Below are positions 45,582 through 58,600 of a stretch of DNA of 64,000 nt, piece by piece. The position numbers were made by a program, and so were the translations under genes. The notes beneath the pieces were generated by a model. It saw only the letters and a list, made by a program, of their open reading frames with translations. It made no database searches and was not told the origin of the DNA. This stretch comes from Perkinsus chesapeaki (Eukaryota; Perkinsozoa; Perkinsida; Perkinsidae), in assembly GCA_013115145.1 (NCBI GenBank), contig JAAPAO010000125.1:1-64000 (forward strand), written 5' to 3'. Each line of letters starts with the position of its first letter. The first letter of the stretch is position 1.

Positions 45582-47191
45582 GACAAAACGAAGTAAATGG
45601 TTTAGAATGGATTAGATTTCACTATGTTTGGTATCGAAACTCTTCCTGGGACACGGGGAAGCTCCCGGGATTGACAGTTCATTCCTCTTGACATTCTGAA
45701 CCGGAGTGTACAGAACAATCGAGAAGCTGGGATTTCAGGCAATAACCACCATGATCCCTGTCACCCACATCGGTTACATTTTACCAAACTCGGATACACC
45801 GCCCCAAAGTCCATTGCCCATCACCCGCGGCATCGCTACTCATCTATGTAGGATTAGCCGTGGACCTGTTAAAAAATGATCTGCGAGGCTCTCATGCAAC
45901 CGTGCTTGTTTTCAAGTGTACACTAGCGTATCCAAGTTCGGTTGAGTTTGGCATTCATCACGGAAACTAGATATGCGATTTCATTCGTCTGGGCAGGTCC
46001 TGAGCCTTGGAGGCTCAGAGTCGGAGCGGTATCGCTCGGGTGACACCCTTGCGCTCAGTCGGACGCTGCAACGCCTTCACTCATGACTCGAGCAAAGTAA
46101 GTCATGACAAAAACATCGCCCATTGCATCAGAAATATCGAATGAGTCATTCGACATTTCCGATGACATCCGTATGACACTCTGCTTGCTCTTAGTAGTGC
46201 TCATAACCTGCCTCAACCTCGTAAATGGATTATAGGGCCTTGGGTTTCGAAATTCTCTTTGAACCGTTCAACGAAGTCGCTCGGAACAAAGACGGTTGTT
46301 CACTGATGTCTGACATATGTATCGTGAGGAACGCCCGGAAAGGATCGCTTCTAGCCACACTATTGCATTTAGGGCTCTACTTCAGACTCTGCGCAAGATC
46401 CGCCCAGTGGAGCAGGCATGTAATTTGGTTCGTGCGCGGTGCCCTGTCGGTGGAGTCGCATGGAGCAGGTATGCTACTGCAGCGGCGAGATGCAAGGAGC
46501 CAGATACTCCAGCGCCTCTCAAGATACAGTCTGTATCATACAGACTTTGTGGTGCCTTCGAATCCATCAAGTTGATTCGAGCTGTTGCCAATGAGTAGAT
46601 TTTGAGGAAGGGGTTTCTAGTATAGTTGACGATGGAGTATTGTGTCGCTGTCACGCTAGCTTCGAGGTGGCCCACAAAAGTCAGATACATTAGATTCCGT
46701 CGACCAGGCATGATACACGCGGAGCATGTCCCTTCTCGCATCTGGTCATACGTGAATAGCTTTCAGTGCTATTCGTTCGGAATTATTAGAATAGAGAAAG
46801 CAGTCTCAGTTCTCTTTTATGCTCAGTCTTCTCTCGACAAGGGAACTATTTTAGCACGTATGGGCATGGAGGCTCAGCACAAAATGCGAGGATCCTCTCA
46901 GGCCGGTATTCCAGGCACTCCTGTTTCACTATTCCTAAACTCTTACATGTTGTAGCGAAGAGAATATCTTCGCTCATTTCGCTTTACTCAGCTGGTGCAG
47001 TAGAGCTCTTATTAAGGAAGGAGAATCGATAGTAAGGTCTTCCATCGACTCGGCTGTGTGCAAGCGTTTGACTGCGATCTACTGGTCCGCGCTCACTGGC
47101 AGCTTGGCAGTATTAGCATTCCTCCCTGCCTTGCCGTATAGCTGACTGATGACGTGGATCGAGGTGTGACTGTAGGGTTATTGTATTTGTC
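45582..47191. other. region with weak coding signal only
   Basis: Frames at 46225-46598 and 46626-46955 are open, and one reads like a helical protein (FRALLQTLRKIRPVEQACNL), but two frames are open at once and I cannot choose one or find splice partners. A 9-bp hairpin around AGTCTGTATCATACAGACT lies near 46527. Confidence 0.35.
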
Positions 47192-47578
47192 ATGGCTTTC
47201 TACCTGCTACTACTATTCGGACTACGTATCGTTTCCCATGAGTCCTCCCAAGATACGAAATTCTGTTCGAAGAACAACGTGGTACTGAACGTCACTATGC
47301 ACATTGTCGCCCTCAAGGCCGCATATTTCGACTTCAGTCCTTCTTCGGTTCCAAGACCAGAAACAGGAATAATGCCCATCACGGTGGGGAAGAAGGGAGA
47401 ACTTACTTTCAAAATGCCAAACAAGAACTTTACCTCGTTTGCTAAGCGATTCCATTTGGACCCGACGAGATGGGTGGAGCTACCCTATACGGAGGGCAAT
47501 GACTCCTATGTGCTACCATTCTCCAATGCAAGCATCCCGGTATCCCCTGTACTGTGCTATGCTCGAGGCCTTAGTTGA
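47192..47578 (+). CDS. secreted glycoprotein-like protein, hypothetical
   Basis: 128 codons, starting MAFYLLLLFGLRIVSHES, a typical signal peptide. The mature part has four N-x-S/T sequons (NVT, NFT, NDS, NAS), few Cys, and a segment TKFCSKNNVVLNVTMH. A donor-acceptor pair near 47540-47575 could splice to a downstream Cys-containing frame (CPMCSAHVLNEQ), so the C-terminus is uncertain. No family recognised. Confidence 0.5.
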   Translation: MAFYLLLLFGLRIVSHESSQDTKFCSKNNVVLNVTMHIVALKAAYFDFSPSSVPRPETGIMPITVGKKGELTFKMPNKNFTSFAKRFHLDPTRWVELPYTEGNDSYVLPFSNASIPVSPVLCYARGLS

Positions 47579-48279
47579 ACTAAAAACGGAGCTTCAAGCA
47601 ACTGCTTGCGTGTGCCCGATGTGCAGTGCGCATGTGCTCAATGAGCAGCTTGTTTCAACTAGCCGGCGAAAGAGCCAGTTCGCGCGCAGGCTTTTGCTCT
47701 ACTATACATTCATTTTAAGTGTCGGTTCAGTACGATTCAATCGATTCATCTCAAGTCATATCTAACTTTTTCCACGGGGTTCATCGATCCGTGGGTTACG
47801 GTATACCTTTATATGTCACCTCTTGATTGGAGTTGGTCAATTGAGTCTGGCTCAAATACGTCAATATAGACTTTTTGGGCCATGAGAGCAAATCATGGTT
47901 TCAAGAGATCCGAATTATCACGGGATTTGGCTTTCCGTGCGTCATTTCAATCGCTGCTTTTTGGACACAGAATGCCCGTCAGAAATGCCCAAAAGCACTT
48001 TACTGAACACAAATCGACGTAGGCGAACGTAGCGACGGTAGCATGCGCAGCATGACAGAGATCGGTTAGACGATCGAAGTATCGATATTATGCACAGCTA
48101 TTCCTCTGAGCGCCGGCGACGAGGTCTCCATTCCGCTGGACGAAGACAGTTGCATCATCATTAGTATATTATTCGACCAAGTCTGCAACACATCTGAATA
48201 TCTGACAGCAGCAACGCCGATCTACACCATTCACTAAAGCGTAATGTCTCACTCATCTTGTGTCATTGGGTTGAAGTAC
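47579..48279. other. intergenic region
   Basis: No supported gene, apart from a possible downstream exon of the secreted protein up to about 47760. Confidence 0.45.
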
Positions 48280-49574
48280 TCAAGGCACTTCTGCCCTACA
48301 ATCGGCCCGAAGTCTGCCGAGGAGACGCCTCGCAAGTATGTTATCAAAGCCGCCTTCACACCCTTCCTCTGCTGGTACCTTACAAAATGACACCCTGGAA
48401 CGCCAAGCGCGGATCGGCGAAATACTCTTCATGAAAAAGCGAACGATGGGACGGATCAGAGTAAACCTCCACTGCATAAGCGAACTGCGCCCCGCGTCCA
48501 TCATTAAATGCATAATCGAGGCTTGAGCCCGGAGCACCATGCCCTATCTCTAGGGATGCCTGACCTGATGAGAGAAGACTGCACCAAGGCCTACAATGTC
48601 GACTGAGTTACCAGAGGGACACTGACAGCCTTTATCCGCCACTTTATCTAGAACACTCTCGAGGGATACAGCTGTTCTAGGGTGCGCCTGTGGGCTGTAA
48701 GCGTATGGGTAAAAGAGGCCCAACATGCCAGAGTGGACAGAAAGGAAGAAATTAGGGGCAACGCCGTCAATCAGAGAACGGAGAATCTGAAAGATCGCCT
48801 CAAAACGCAACTCGTCACCGAACATCTCGCCTTAGTCTCGGGTTCACTGAACTGAGAAGGCCCCGAGTTTTCCTCAACGGAGCGCAGCCTCGAGGACCAG
48901 TGGGCAGAGCCACCGAAGTTCCTATTGAGGTCCACACCGTTCTCATTACCTACAACAGCGTTTAGTCGTAAATATGTTGACTTAATGACGCACCTCGCCA
49001 GCACCAGTCCTCCTTGTCCATCACGATCGATCGGCCTGCCTCATTCACGATAGGGAGAATCGTCATTTCGCCCATGGCGGCCTTAAAGCAAGTAAAAGTC
49101 AGGTGAGCTGCAATGACCTACTTGCGTGGTATCAGTTGGGCGACGCTTTCCGTTGCGGATGTCACAGACTTGTTGGATGAAATCGAGGGCGATTTCAGAT
49201 GAGATGAGCTCTCTGAAAGAGTCCCATGCACTCTCGCCAATTCGCTTACTATCCACCTCGCATGCTCCCCAAAGACCAACAACGCTCGTCCAGACTTGGC
49301 TGGCTTGGCCGTGTCGACAGCCATATTCTTAAAGTGCACTTCGGTCATCGATATTCCTGAACGTTGCTGGAGAGATGCGCGGAGATGATGATTCTTTTCG
49401 CTCACCGTCATCATGCAGCTCAGTCACGCTCATGCCAGGGCAAATGCCCACGAGGTTTTTCAATGCGATCCTTATCTTCTGAGTGGAATGATAAAATGCC
49501 GGGAGCACCGAAGCGTCGACACCAACGAAGGCCAGAACAAGCAGCCCCAAAAGGGCCTGCGGCCAGGGCGGCAT
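48280..49574 (-). CDS. M14 zinc carboxypeptidase, secreted
   Basis: Minus-strand multi-exon gene from 49574, with signal peptide MPPWPQALLGLLVLAFVGVD. Metal and catalytic motifs in order: LVFGEHARELISSE (His and Glu ligands), GVDLNRNFGG (Asn-Arg), GPSQFSEPETKA, FFLSVHSGMLGLFYPYAYSP (His ligand), PGSSLDYAF (substrate Tyr), and YAVEVYSD (catalytic Glu). All key residues are present. A splice joins GEHAR to ELISSE across a 44-nt intron. Near the 3' end either TAA at 48380 or a further exon to 48280 is possible. Known: M14 enzymes remove C-terminal residues. Predicted to act in the secretory path or outside the cell. Confidence 0.88.
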
Positions 49575-50521
49575 CCTTATAATCGCTGATGATTGGATAG
49601 AGCTTATTGACCAACACAAAGGAAGCTCCATAGGGAAATGCACGTTGAAAGTAGTTGCAGCTAGTGTACTACTAGGCAGTAGTGAGACGGCAGTTGATCG
49701 TTAAAGAAGGGCACCCCCGCCGCCGGCGTGGAGTAAAGGTCTAGAAATATCACTGACGATCGCGCTGATATATTTGAAATGATTTAGTGAGCAGAGGATA
49801 GAAATCACAGAAGTATGAGATAGGAGTTCGGCGGCGGCGGTGGGGGTGATGTTCTTCAATAATGCAAGAGTGACGATGATTGTTATGATGATAGTAGCAA
49901 ATATACATATCTACATGCCAAAGATACTAGCAAGAAGCCCCCAAAAGAGACCACTGCTGAGCGTCTTGTAGTGGCACTGGCAGTGATATGGTACAGTGCG
50001 AGGGGGCAGGAACAGTAATAGTACAGAAAGAGGGGATAAGAAAGAGTTTCGCGTCGTAGGATTGCCGAATGATGAACGTATGGAACAGAGTTCGGCACAT
50101 ATCATCGGTATTAGTATTATTAACATAAATCCTGCAAAGTCATCTAGCAGAGGAACCTGAAACCAACAGCAGCATAACCACTACCAATGTGCCTGCAAGG
50201 CTGCGAGCCATGGTGCGGAAGTCCAATGTTTGCTACAAAATGTATTTCAAAGCCGAAGGTTGATATCGAACGCTATCATTCCGGGCCTGACACCTCATGT
50301 CCCTCTACGACTTCAGGCACTGGGCAGATAGCCGAGTCTTAAGCTCCCTACTCAGTGGGAGAGTTAGGGACGTCGAAGCTGGGGAGGGGGATTTTGCGTA
50401 AGACAACTTAATCGATTAACCGCCGTTTCAGTTTACATCAGCACAAACTCACACATTAAGTGAATTATGTAACCATCTTCTTCTTCTTTTTCACATATTT
50501 CAACCACCACTGCTGACGCTG
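49575..50521. other. spacer between minus-strand genes
   Basis: No supported gene in about 950 nt. Low-complexity frames at 49883-50126 have no motif. Confidence 0.45.
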
Positions 50522-53500
50522 CTAGCACCCGTCGTGGCCGTCGGCTCCGATGAGTCTCCTAAATTGAAGTCCTATACTGCACAACAGGCATCCACTCACT
50601 TACGTCTTGCGGTGGTGCTGCTGTTGCCAATGGCCTCCGCGGCCGCCGCCGCCGATGCATTCGGAGATGGGAAGCCAGCGCGTCTTGCTGCCACCCAAAC
50701 AGTAGGAGTCGCCAAACCGTACCTGAGAGCACCTTTAAATTCGATACCGTGTCTTGCCTTACTTTTGACCCCACCATCCTCCACATTCCAAACTCCTCCT
50801 GGCATTTCGGAACGCCGCTGCCACTGCTGGCCATCGCCACACCGACTGTCCGAGGTTAACGTAGTCACCTTGAAAGAGCCGACAAATAGAACGGGGGAAT
50901 GTACAGCAGTCCAATATGATGAAAATAAAAACAATAAGTTGGAGAAGCTTCGAACGAATCTCGTAAATAGTAAACGAATCATGTCAAATCGTTCATCAAC
51001 ATACCGGGAGGACAAACCCGTAATTTATCTATGATAAAGGAAAGTGTTCAACTACCGCTGGTCACTGATTACACAAAAGCTCAAAGATGGTGAGGTTGGC
51101 GAACGAAAAATAATAGTCACGCGCCACAATATTCCCTACCATTAAGTGCCAGAGGATCCAGGATCACCATCATGTCCGTGGCGAATCTTGAGCTCAGTAT
51201 GGGGTCTTCCGATCGCTCACAGTAGTGCGTGTGAGGCTCCACTGCAACCGGCCGAATCGCTAATCGACTTGATGAGAATGACTGTAGGCAAGCGCCTGAG
51301 AGAAAAGGTAACCGGGAGACAGGCGGAGCGAAGCTGCTTACCATCGGCCATAATGAGATGAACCTTGTCCTTAAACTGTCGTGAAGGGTCCACATAAGAG
51401 GCCTCGACGGAAGGTTCGTCCTCCCCTCCATACCAGTATAACATACTGAGCAGGAGCTGACCGAGAGCTGCTCTACGATGGCCGTCATTGCCGTAGAACT
51501 GGTTGAGGAATGAAACCACCATAAGTACCTTCGAGAGGAGCCAATAGAAAAGAGTTGTTACTAATGTTGAGATAGCTGAAGACAATACTAGCAGCAGAGG
51601 ATCAAAAAGAGCCAAGAAGTGTTCCTGAGGCGACAATACCATATGAGTTATGATAGGAAATAGGCTCGTTGAGCAAAAGCTAGCATCAAGTGAATTTCTT
51701 CTGGATACAAACCCGAAATTGAACCAGAAAATGTTCACAGTGCGAAAAAATATGACACAAGTTTGGATAGAAAAAAGTTGTTAAAGACACTTGTCATCTA
51801 GGACTTCTTGACGAGCGGCAATTGTATGACTTATTGAGCAATGGCAAGTTTTATCGATGAGGCCCCCTCCTCGACCGCCGCCTACTAGTGTATAACTGCT
51901 CATACCGCCGTCATAGGGAGTTACCAGACCATCACAAACCAATATATGCTTTATAACCAACACCAAAGGCCGGAGACAGTCGTAATGTTGACATAGCATC
52001 GCAACATAAGCAGAGGTCTCGATACCTAATTGGACAGGATTGCACACAAAAAGATACTACTCGCTTTTAATTCACGATTTAGGAGTTATGTAATATTATA
52101 CAGGAATATACTATACATATACAGCCTGCCAAATAATAATATAATATCGCGTTTTTTTCGAAAATTCTCGTCTGTATGGGCTCATCCGTGTATATAGGTA
52201 CTATACGTATGACACTAGGTCTGTTCATATAGATTGATGCCCCCCTTAAAGCATTAGATCAATTATATTAAACGGAGGGGGAAAATATAATGTTATGATT
52301 AGTATCCTAATACCAGACATGATGAGCATTCTCCAGATCCTACCACTGTGAGCCGGTCCTGCGACTGATATCTGGACTTTCACGGGCGAATGTAATGGAC
52401 AGCATTCCGAGAAGCCACCATCACACGTAGAGCACCTGTCTGGGGGATGTAGGGATCCACGAAGACCAAAGCCAGCAACACTACCATTTTTTCTCGGCTG
52501 CAGTCTGGGCGGGGCCCTTGCACTGTAGAGTAAGCAGGGGCACTCTGGAGGAAGCTATCACCACAGGAGTGCTGACCAGGACACCTGATGACCAGGACAG
52601 GATCCAACCGGACTACATGCCTGTGAACACTTAAATGTTGGCGAGGGAGAGCCTTCAAAATCGTCGAGCCGCAAATACTGGCTGGAATTTCGATCGGAAA
52701 ATACAGTGGAGTGTCACCGTATTTGGTGGGGAACTTCACAACACTTCTCCTCTGGAAGTTCACGAATGACGCCTCCCGAATCCCCTTTGGCGGGTGAATT
52801 TCCAAGTGTTCCTCGAGCGAAATAACATGCTTCCGAAAGGCACAAGTCCGGAGCACCAGCTCGTTAAGAATGAAGAGTTACAAGGGCCCCCTCTATGCGC
52901 CCTGTAGTACCTTGAGATAGTCTTCTCTCTAGATGCTGGGCCACAAGGTAAAGCAGTTTAAGGCGGTCCTCCGCCGTCGATGGCGTCTCATACGACCGAG
53001 AGGCTCCCGAGGATGTCTGCATCCAGAATCCGAGACGGCTTTAAGATACTCTTACGGAGCTCGGTGAGCCTCCCCCACCTCTGTGTCGGTGATGCTGCCG
53101 ACTCGGGATGAGGACGAAATCGAGATCACTCGCCCACGGAAGGTGCAAGTTGTATGCGTACCTGAATGCGCACCTAGATGACCGTGCAAAATCTAGGTCC
53201 TACGAGCCAAAGACAATCGTCTTAATGTGGGACTGCGGGAAGTTATAGGGATGAAAGTTGGTGATGGCGTGCTCGATCTGATGGAGACTCTGGCGGGAGG
53301 GTGTCAAAGGGGGGCTCACCTCATTACAGAGACTTATACGCTTTAAGTTGTCACCGCTGACGCTGTAGGAATCAACGAAATGCATGAAGAGACCGACATC
53401 CACGGTTACCTAGACAGCAAGCGATACGAACATATGCCTTGAGGAGTTGGGACAAAATCGTGAAGAATGACTGGGAAGCATGGAAAGTGGTTCACATTCG

Positions 53501-54060
53501 GATCCCGATATAACTATACATGTTTACTCTGAGATAATATAATATGATCAATAGTTCCTATTTTTATATTTATACAGTCAGTGTTATAAAAGACACTATA
53601 TATAGTATTGTATCGGAGGCAACCTCTTGACATCCTCGGAGATACGAGCATGTTGTTTCTGCCAGTCAAATATATTGCTTCCCTATTTAGGCTACCCTCT
53701 GACCGCGCGCCAAGAAATTACTACCCTATCCGCAATGCTCTCTGTCTCAGCACTTGCAATGCTCTTGAAGACCGTATCGACCGATGCCGCCGGCGAATCC
53801 TGCGAAACCTCCTACGTGTGCTTCCGGCCATTTCTCTTACATCTTCTGTAGTCGGGCTCGGATCCTCGTCCCCAAATGAGGATGATCTGTCCGGTACTAC
53901 TACCTCCTCCGCTTTGGAAGGCTGCTCCTCCCCTTTCTTCTCTTCTACAGGAGCTGGTGACACTTCTTGTGACAGGGTCTCTGCTTTATCCAGATAAGAC
54001 TCAGAGGTCTCATCAAAGCCACCGTCATCTGTAGGGGATCTGCTGGACGGCCGTACAACC
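50522..54060 (-). CDS. TRF4/TENT4-type non-canonical poly(A) polymerase
   Basis: Minus-strand gene, model approximate. Acidic, Ser- and Pro-rich N-terminal exons (54060 to about 53720, e.g. VVVPDRSSSFGDEDPSPTTE) may belong to it. The catalytic core begins in exons near 53400-53200 (IEHAITNFHPYNFPQSHIKT to VFGS). A 42-nt intron then leads to LPWASDLDFVL near 53125, the G-S and D-x-D nucleotidyltransferase signature. The central domain exon (52040-51890) reads CLRPLVLVIKHILVCDG and GGMSSYTL; the next has LLSMLYWYG and SRQFKDKVHLIMADGK. Known: TRF4/PAPD5 enzymes add short A tails to nuclear RNA for processing or decay. The C-terminal exons down to about 50522 are uncertain. Intron AT-rich tracts lie at 52060-52320 and 53515-53620. 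Confidence 0.7.
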
Positions 54061-54312
54061 CTGATAAGCGAATACGCCCGATCAAGAAATGATAGTGTTT
54101 CGCAAAATAATAAAGTCCAATGGATCGAGCGCCGTCAAGATTCTAACGCCAAAAGCATCTCCGCAAGTAATCAACGAAGAGGATGATGATTAATGCAATC
54201 TAATGGTCATATCTTTATCGCAATGGTACAAATGTGTAGAATAAAACCAACTCTCTCCAGCCCCAGCACAGTAGTATAAACCTTCGAAATATATCCTAAT
54301 ATATCTTCCATA

Positions 54313-54759
54313 TTACTTTTTCCCCTTCTTTCCAGCCTTCCGTTTGGTCTTCGTCGTTTTCCCAGTATCGACCCGGCTGACTTCTGGTGACGAGCTCCGA
54401 GACGTACTGCTTTCAGATTGCTTAGCCGATTCCGCAGAGGAATCACCGGAGGCATCCCCCTTGTTCTCAAATTGAGCTGGGGCCGGCAACATGCCCAACC
54501 GGGCCTGAGATGGCTTTTTCCGGTTTTTCCATCAGAAACTCCGCCCAGTTCTTCCCGCTATTACCTTTATTGTAGCCTCCATCTGAGCTGCGTCCTCCTT
54601 CGAGAACTCCTTACATTCGTAAGTAGCTGAAGGACCTAACACGGTCTCTTCCAAAGCGATGAAGATTCGGGTTAAGATACATCTGCCCCACGATACTTGC
54701 CAGTGAAGATCAAGGTTGAAGCGTGCATTGTATACATACAAAGATTCATCCACACCCAC
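54313..54759 (-). CDS. lysine-rich protein, C-terminal exons
   Basis: Last exon 54513-54313 starts PSQARLGMLPAPAQF, is Ser-rich, and ends KTTKTKRKAGKKGKK and stop. A preceding exon ends at 54565 (KEFSKEDAAQMEATIK) and is open up to about 54759. The 5' part is not resolved; minus-strand frames continue to about 54960. No family recognised. The basic tail suggests nucleic-acid binding or nuclear location, which is inference. Confidence 0.45.
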
Positions 54760-55014
54760 AAAAGTTCAGCCCTCGAATGAATGAAGCTTTCGGAAAGCAA
54801 GATTATGGTTGATGTGTTCTCGTAGAAGATGAAATGTGCAACATTTGTCAACAGTGTTAATCTGGAAGACCTTCGGCTCCTACCAATATTGCTGGGATCA
54901 TATACGCATCCGCCGGTAATCTTTATTAAACCAATTCTGGGACACAGAATCGACTCTAGCATCGCATTTATGAGTATAAAGCAGTTCTGGAATGAATTCT
55001 GAATTTCAAAATCA

Positions 55015-55405
55015 GTTCATCGAACGACCCCTTTGACGAGGCCAAAATATCCAACAAAATTCCGCCCCGCGCTGCGGTAGATTCTATGTTCGGTGCTAGA
55101 GCTTGGGAAGAAATTGCTGGAAGGCCTCAGCAGACTTACGTTGCTGTCGATGATAATGTTGAGGTCTGTTATGATGATGATGGTAGTGGTGCGGTCTGGG
55201 CCCTCCTCCCTTATGAGGACGGTCTCCGGGTCCGAGCTCTGGGGTAGAGGAGCCTATGAAGCTTGCAATAGGAATAAGATTCGAAGTCTGTTACCACTGT
55301 GGTCCTCCTCCCTATGGCGGCTTGATCTGTGATGGCCTCCGGTCCTGTCAGGGGCCTGGGGGCCTCGACGGTAACTGCTGCGTTGTCTGGGATATGAAAT
55401 GGTGA
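55015..55405 (+). CDS. Cys-containing hypothetical protein
   Basis: Exons 55015-55242 and 55287-55405 join in phase across a 44-nt intron. The first reads DPFDEAKISNKIPPRAAVDS and continues to GAVWALLPYEDGLRVR; the second reads VCYHCGPPPYGGLICDG, then further Cys and DMKW stop. Six Cys in the last 40 residues could bind zinc. The start is not found: the first in-frame Met is at 55087, and an acceptor precedes 55015, so an upstream exon is likely. Confidence 0.5.
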
Positions 55406-55620
55406 TAGAATCAAATAAAACACACTGCACATCAAGTTAAGATCGAAGAAACTTGCAGGGTGATCAATCTGAGCTCAAAAATATCTTTTGACATGCGAAT
55501 AAAAGAACCTCCGCGATCAACAGTAGCAATGCTCGAATTGTGGTAAACGTGAAAACCAATTTCAGCGGAGCGAAGCACGTAACGGCCCATTTTGATTGCG
55601 CGTCATCGCCGTCTTAATTG

Positions 55621-58600
55621 ATGGAGGCAGCGGAAGAGAAGGTCAGACGGTGTCGACTCTTCTTGCCAGGCGTATCTTTAGGTTGACTTGGAGCCACCTG
55701 CTGACCTGAGTGATGTGGAATTAGTTGCTACTTCACAGAGGCAAGAATCGGTCAACACCGAAGGGGCTGAAAAAGATTCTTCGAGGTCGCATAGGAAGAC
55801 CAACTTGGTAACGGCGATCTTGTATACCTTCGAAACTCCTTCGTTAATCAGCCCTTGGCACCGATGTTCCTGCCTAAAAATGAGAGGCTCGCAGCTGAAA
55901 AGAAGCGTGCGGCCGAGCTGGAGGCGGCAAAGGTTCAGGAGACCGGCGAAAAGAGCAAAAAGGTGATGGAAATGAAATCAAACCAAGTACCATTGAAACT
56001 CAGAAGAAAGCGGTTCGCAGTCGACCTGAGAAAGAATCTTCGAGAGAGCCTTCTGAGGAGAGGGAGAAATCTCTTAAAGCTCAGAAGAAAGGGGTTCGCA
56101 GTCGACCTGACAAAGAATCTTTGAAAGAGTCGTCTGAGGAGAGGGAGAAATCTTTTGAAACTCAGAAGGAAGGGGTTCGCAGTCGACCTGAGAAAGAATC
56201 TTCGAGGGAGCCTTCTGAGGAGAGGAGGAAATCTTGCGGAGCGAATGTTGTAACTCACGTGCCCGGAAACGACAGATCAAATTTTGTGGTCAGCCCTTGG
56301 CTCCCATGTTCGCACCGAAGAGCGAGCGACTGCGACTACTGGCCGAGAAAAGGGAGGCTGCGGAGGCCGTTAAAGCCGCCGAGGAGAAGCCCGCTAGGAA
56401 GCGGCGGGCATCTAGGGTGAAGCCAGGGGATACGATTCCCGCCGACAAGGGAGGTTCCTGTTGCCAAAATCGGTTGCTGTTTTGAGGTCGCGGGATACTG
56501 GTGTTATGGCTCGTAGGTCTCTTGTGTCTCGGACAACACATCTGCAGAGGAAGACGAGCCACCCCCTCCGCGAAGAAGAAAACAGGTTTGCCTGGCGGGG
56601 GCTGGTGTAGGAGGACATCCTGGACGATCAGGTGGCCCGGGCCAAACCCAAAGGGAAGAAGAAAAAGGATATGGAGTCCGACTCGGAGTACTCTATTTCG
56701 GATGGTTCCCAGCAGCAGGAGGAGGAGGCAGCCGGGCCCACCAAAGTGGTTCTCACCGAATACAGTACAGCGGCGTTGAAAGTGACGGGGACCTCGAAGC
56801 CCTCCGGACCTGTCTTTGGGATTTTCGCACCTAGGGCCTCCGGTACGGCACATGCGGCTCCTGACCTCCCGAGTTCGGTCATATCAGTTGCCCCGAAGTC
56901 AGATCGGTCACAGATGGTGGTCGAGCTTAAAGGCTGTTTGCCATCGCCGTTCTGTGGTTCGGTGAACTTCGCTTCAGATGTCTCCGTGTCTAATTCCACT
57001 TCCCTTTGGTCCCAGAGGGACAGGTCAGACAACTCTCCAGAGACAGAGAGGATAAGTACATCGAGAGCGAAGGTGATATGGGGGGCTCTAGGGCGAAATG
57101 ATGTCAGTTTCAGAACCTGTCCCAGGCCGCCGCCAACTTGCTAATCGGGAATGAAAGCGTTGATTTGAATCTTGACGCGGAGGAGGGAAGGGCAAGTCTG
57201 TCGTGGGAGGGGGTACGGCGGCCCGACATCAAGGAAGCTTTGGAGATGATGATGGTGCCGAGGGATGGACGGCCGTGGGGTGCCCCGCTGGAACCGAACA
57301 ACACACACCAGTGGTTGGCCGCTAGAATACCAGCAGGTAGAGGATACTTGAGAAAGGGACACAGGGCCCGTGCGCATGCGTGCAAAAAGATTCATTGTCA
57401 GACTTGAAACATGCAAATGAAGACTGCAAGCAGTTTCATAAGAACTGGAACCGATACGGTCTGTTGCCGCCGTCGGCTCGTCACAAGCATGCGTTGGCGA
57501 AATGGCTGGAGTTGTGGGTGAAGAGGGCGGACACAGCGAGGGACAGACGCCGAGTAGAGGCACCATTGCTGCCAGCCAAGCCTAGGAAGCTTCGCAAGGG
57601 AGATGTAGTAGATGCCTTCGCTGAGGTTCGAACTTGGGTGCTTTCTGGTCAGGCCACCGCCGCCGAGAATGGCGCTGCTAAGGCCAGCAGAGGCTCCGCC
57701 GCGTAAGTCCCGCCCCGGGGTTGTGATGGTAGAGGCGTATTTAGTGGAGAGGACCAAGAGGGTTGGCATCAGAAGAAGAGCACTAAGACCAGGGCAACTG
57801 GGAGGCGAGGGCCCCGCCGACGTAGTGGTTGGCCATACAATAGGGGGTTATTTTCCCTACCAGAGATGTGCTATGGTTGCGACGGATCGGTCCTTGTGTT
57901 CGAGCCTCCGAGCAAGAACAGAGGGAAGAGGGGACGATACCAATCCGATGTCTCTGAAGATGAGGAGGATGAGACCACTGGGCCCACTTATACGCCTTTC
58001 GGATGCAGCGTTGTTGTTACTGGCGAGACAGGCTGTGGGAAGACAAGTCTGGTGTATGCGGCGGCCAGAGAGGTGAGCCCCGATTTGCCGACAGGGGGAC
58101 GATTTCGGGAATATCTCCTTTTGCTTCTGGCTGGTAATTCCGTATCGAACTTGAACGCTGTCGAGATTCTAGGGGTGACGGATGGGCTTTCAAATGCGAG
58201 AATGATGTGATGATCTATGTGTGCAGCACAACCAGGTTTGCGCGCATCTACGCCTTCCACACAAGGCATACATCTCAGCAAAGATCCTAGCGTCTCTGAG
58301 GAAGAAGACCTCCGAAATTTCAACCCTGAAGCCTCTAGGCCATTGTGCAGTCGTCACGGCTACTGGCTCCGTCAGGCCGGAGTCGCCGTCATCGAACTTT
58401 CGGTTGACTCGTGTCCGCCTGGGCGGGCCACACAAGTAGGCCTGTCCATAGAGGAAGCCATACAAAGCAGGTGACCATCCCGCACAGGTTTGACCCCCAG
58501 TCCTGTCATTTTAGTTCTATTCATACTCGAGGAAGTCAATCAAGTGTGGCCTCCACCGACCCGAGCTCTATCCAGTCCGATGATGGCGGTCCGGCTGCTA

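Noticed and set aside
50534-51034. Plus-strand 166-codon frame
   Set aside because: It overlaps minus-strand exons that continue the poly(A) polymerase gene and has an Ala run arising from the complement of GC-rich codons.
55211-55435. Minus-strand 74-codon frame starting in a GPEAITD segment
   Set aside because: It is the complement of the plus-strand Cys-containing exon, which has matching splice sites and better protein character.
55935-56258. Several long frames on both strands around 56 kb
   Set aside because: They are shadows of the 81-bp tandem repeat, which is a multiple of three and low in stops. Only the frame joined to neighbouring exons by splicing was kept.
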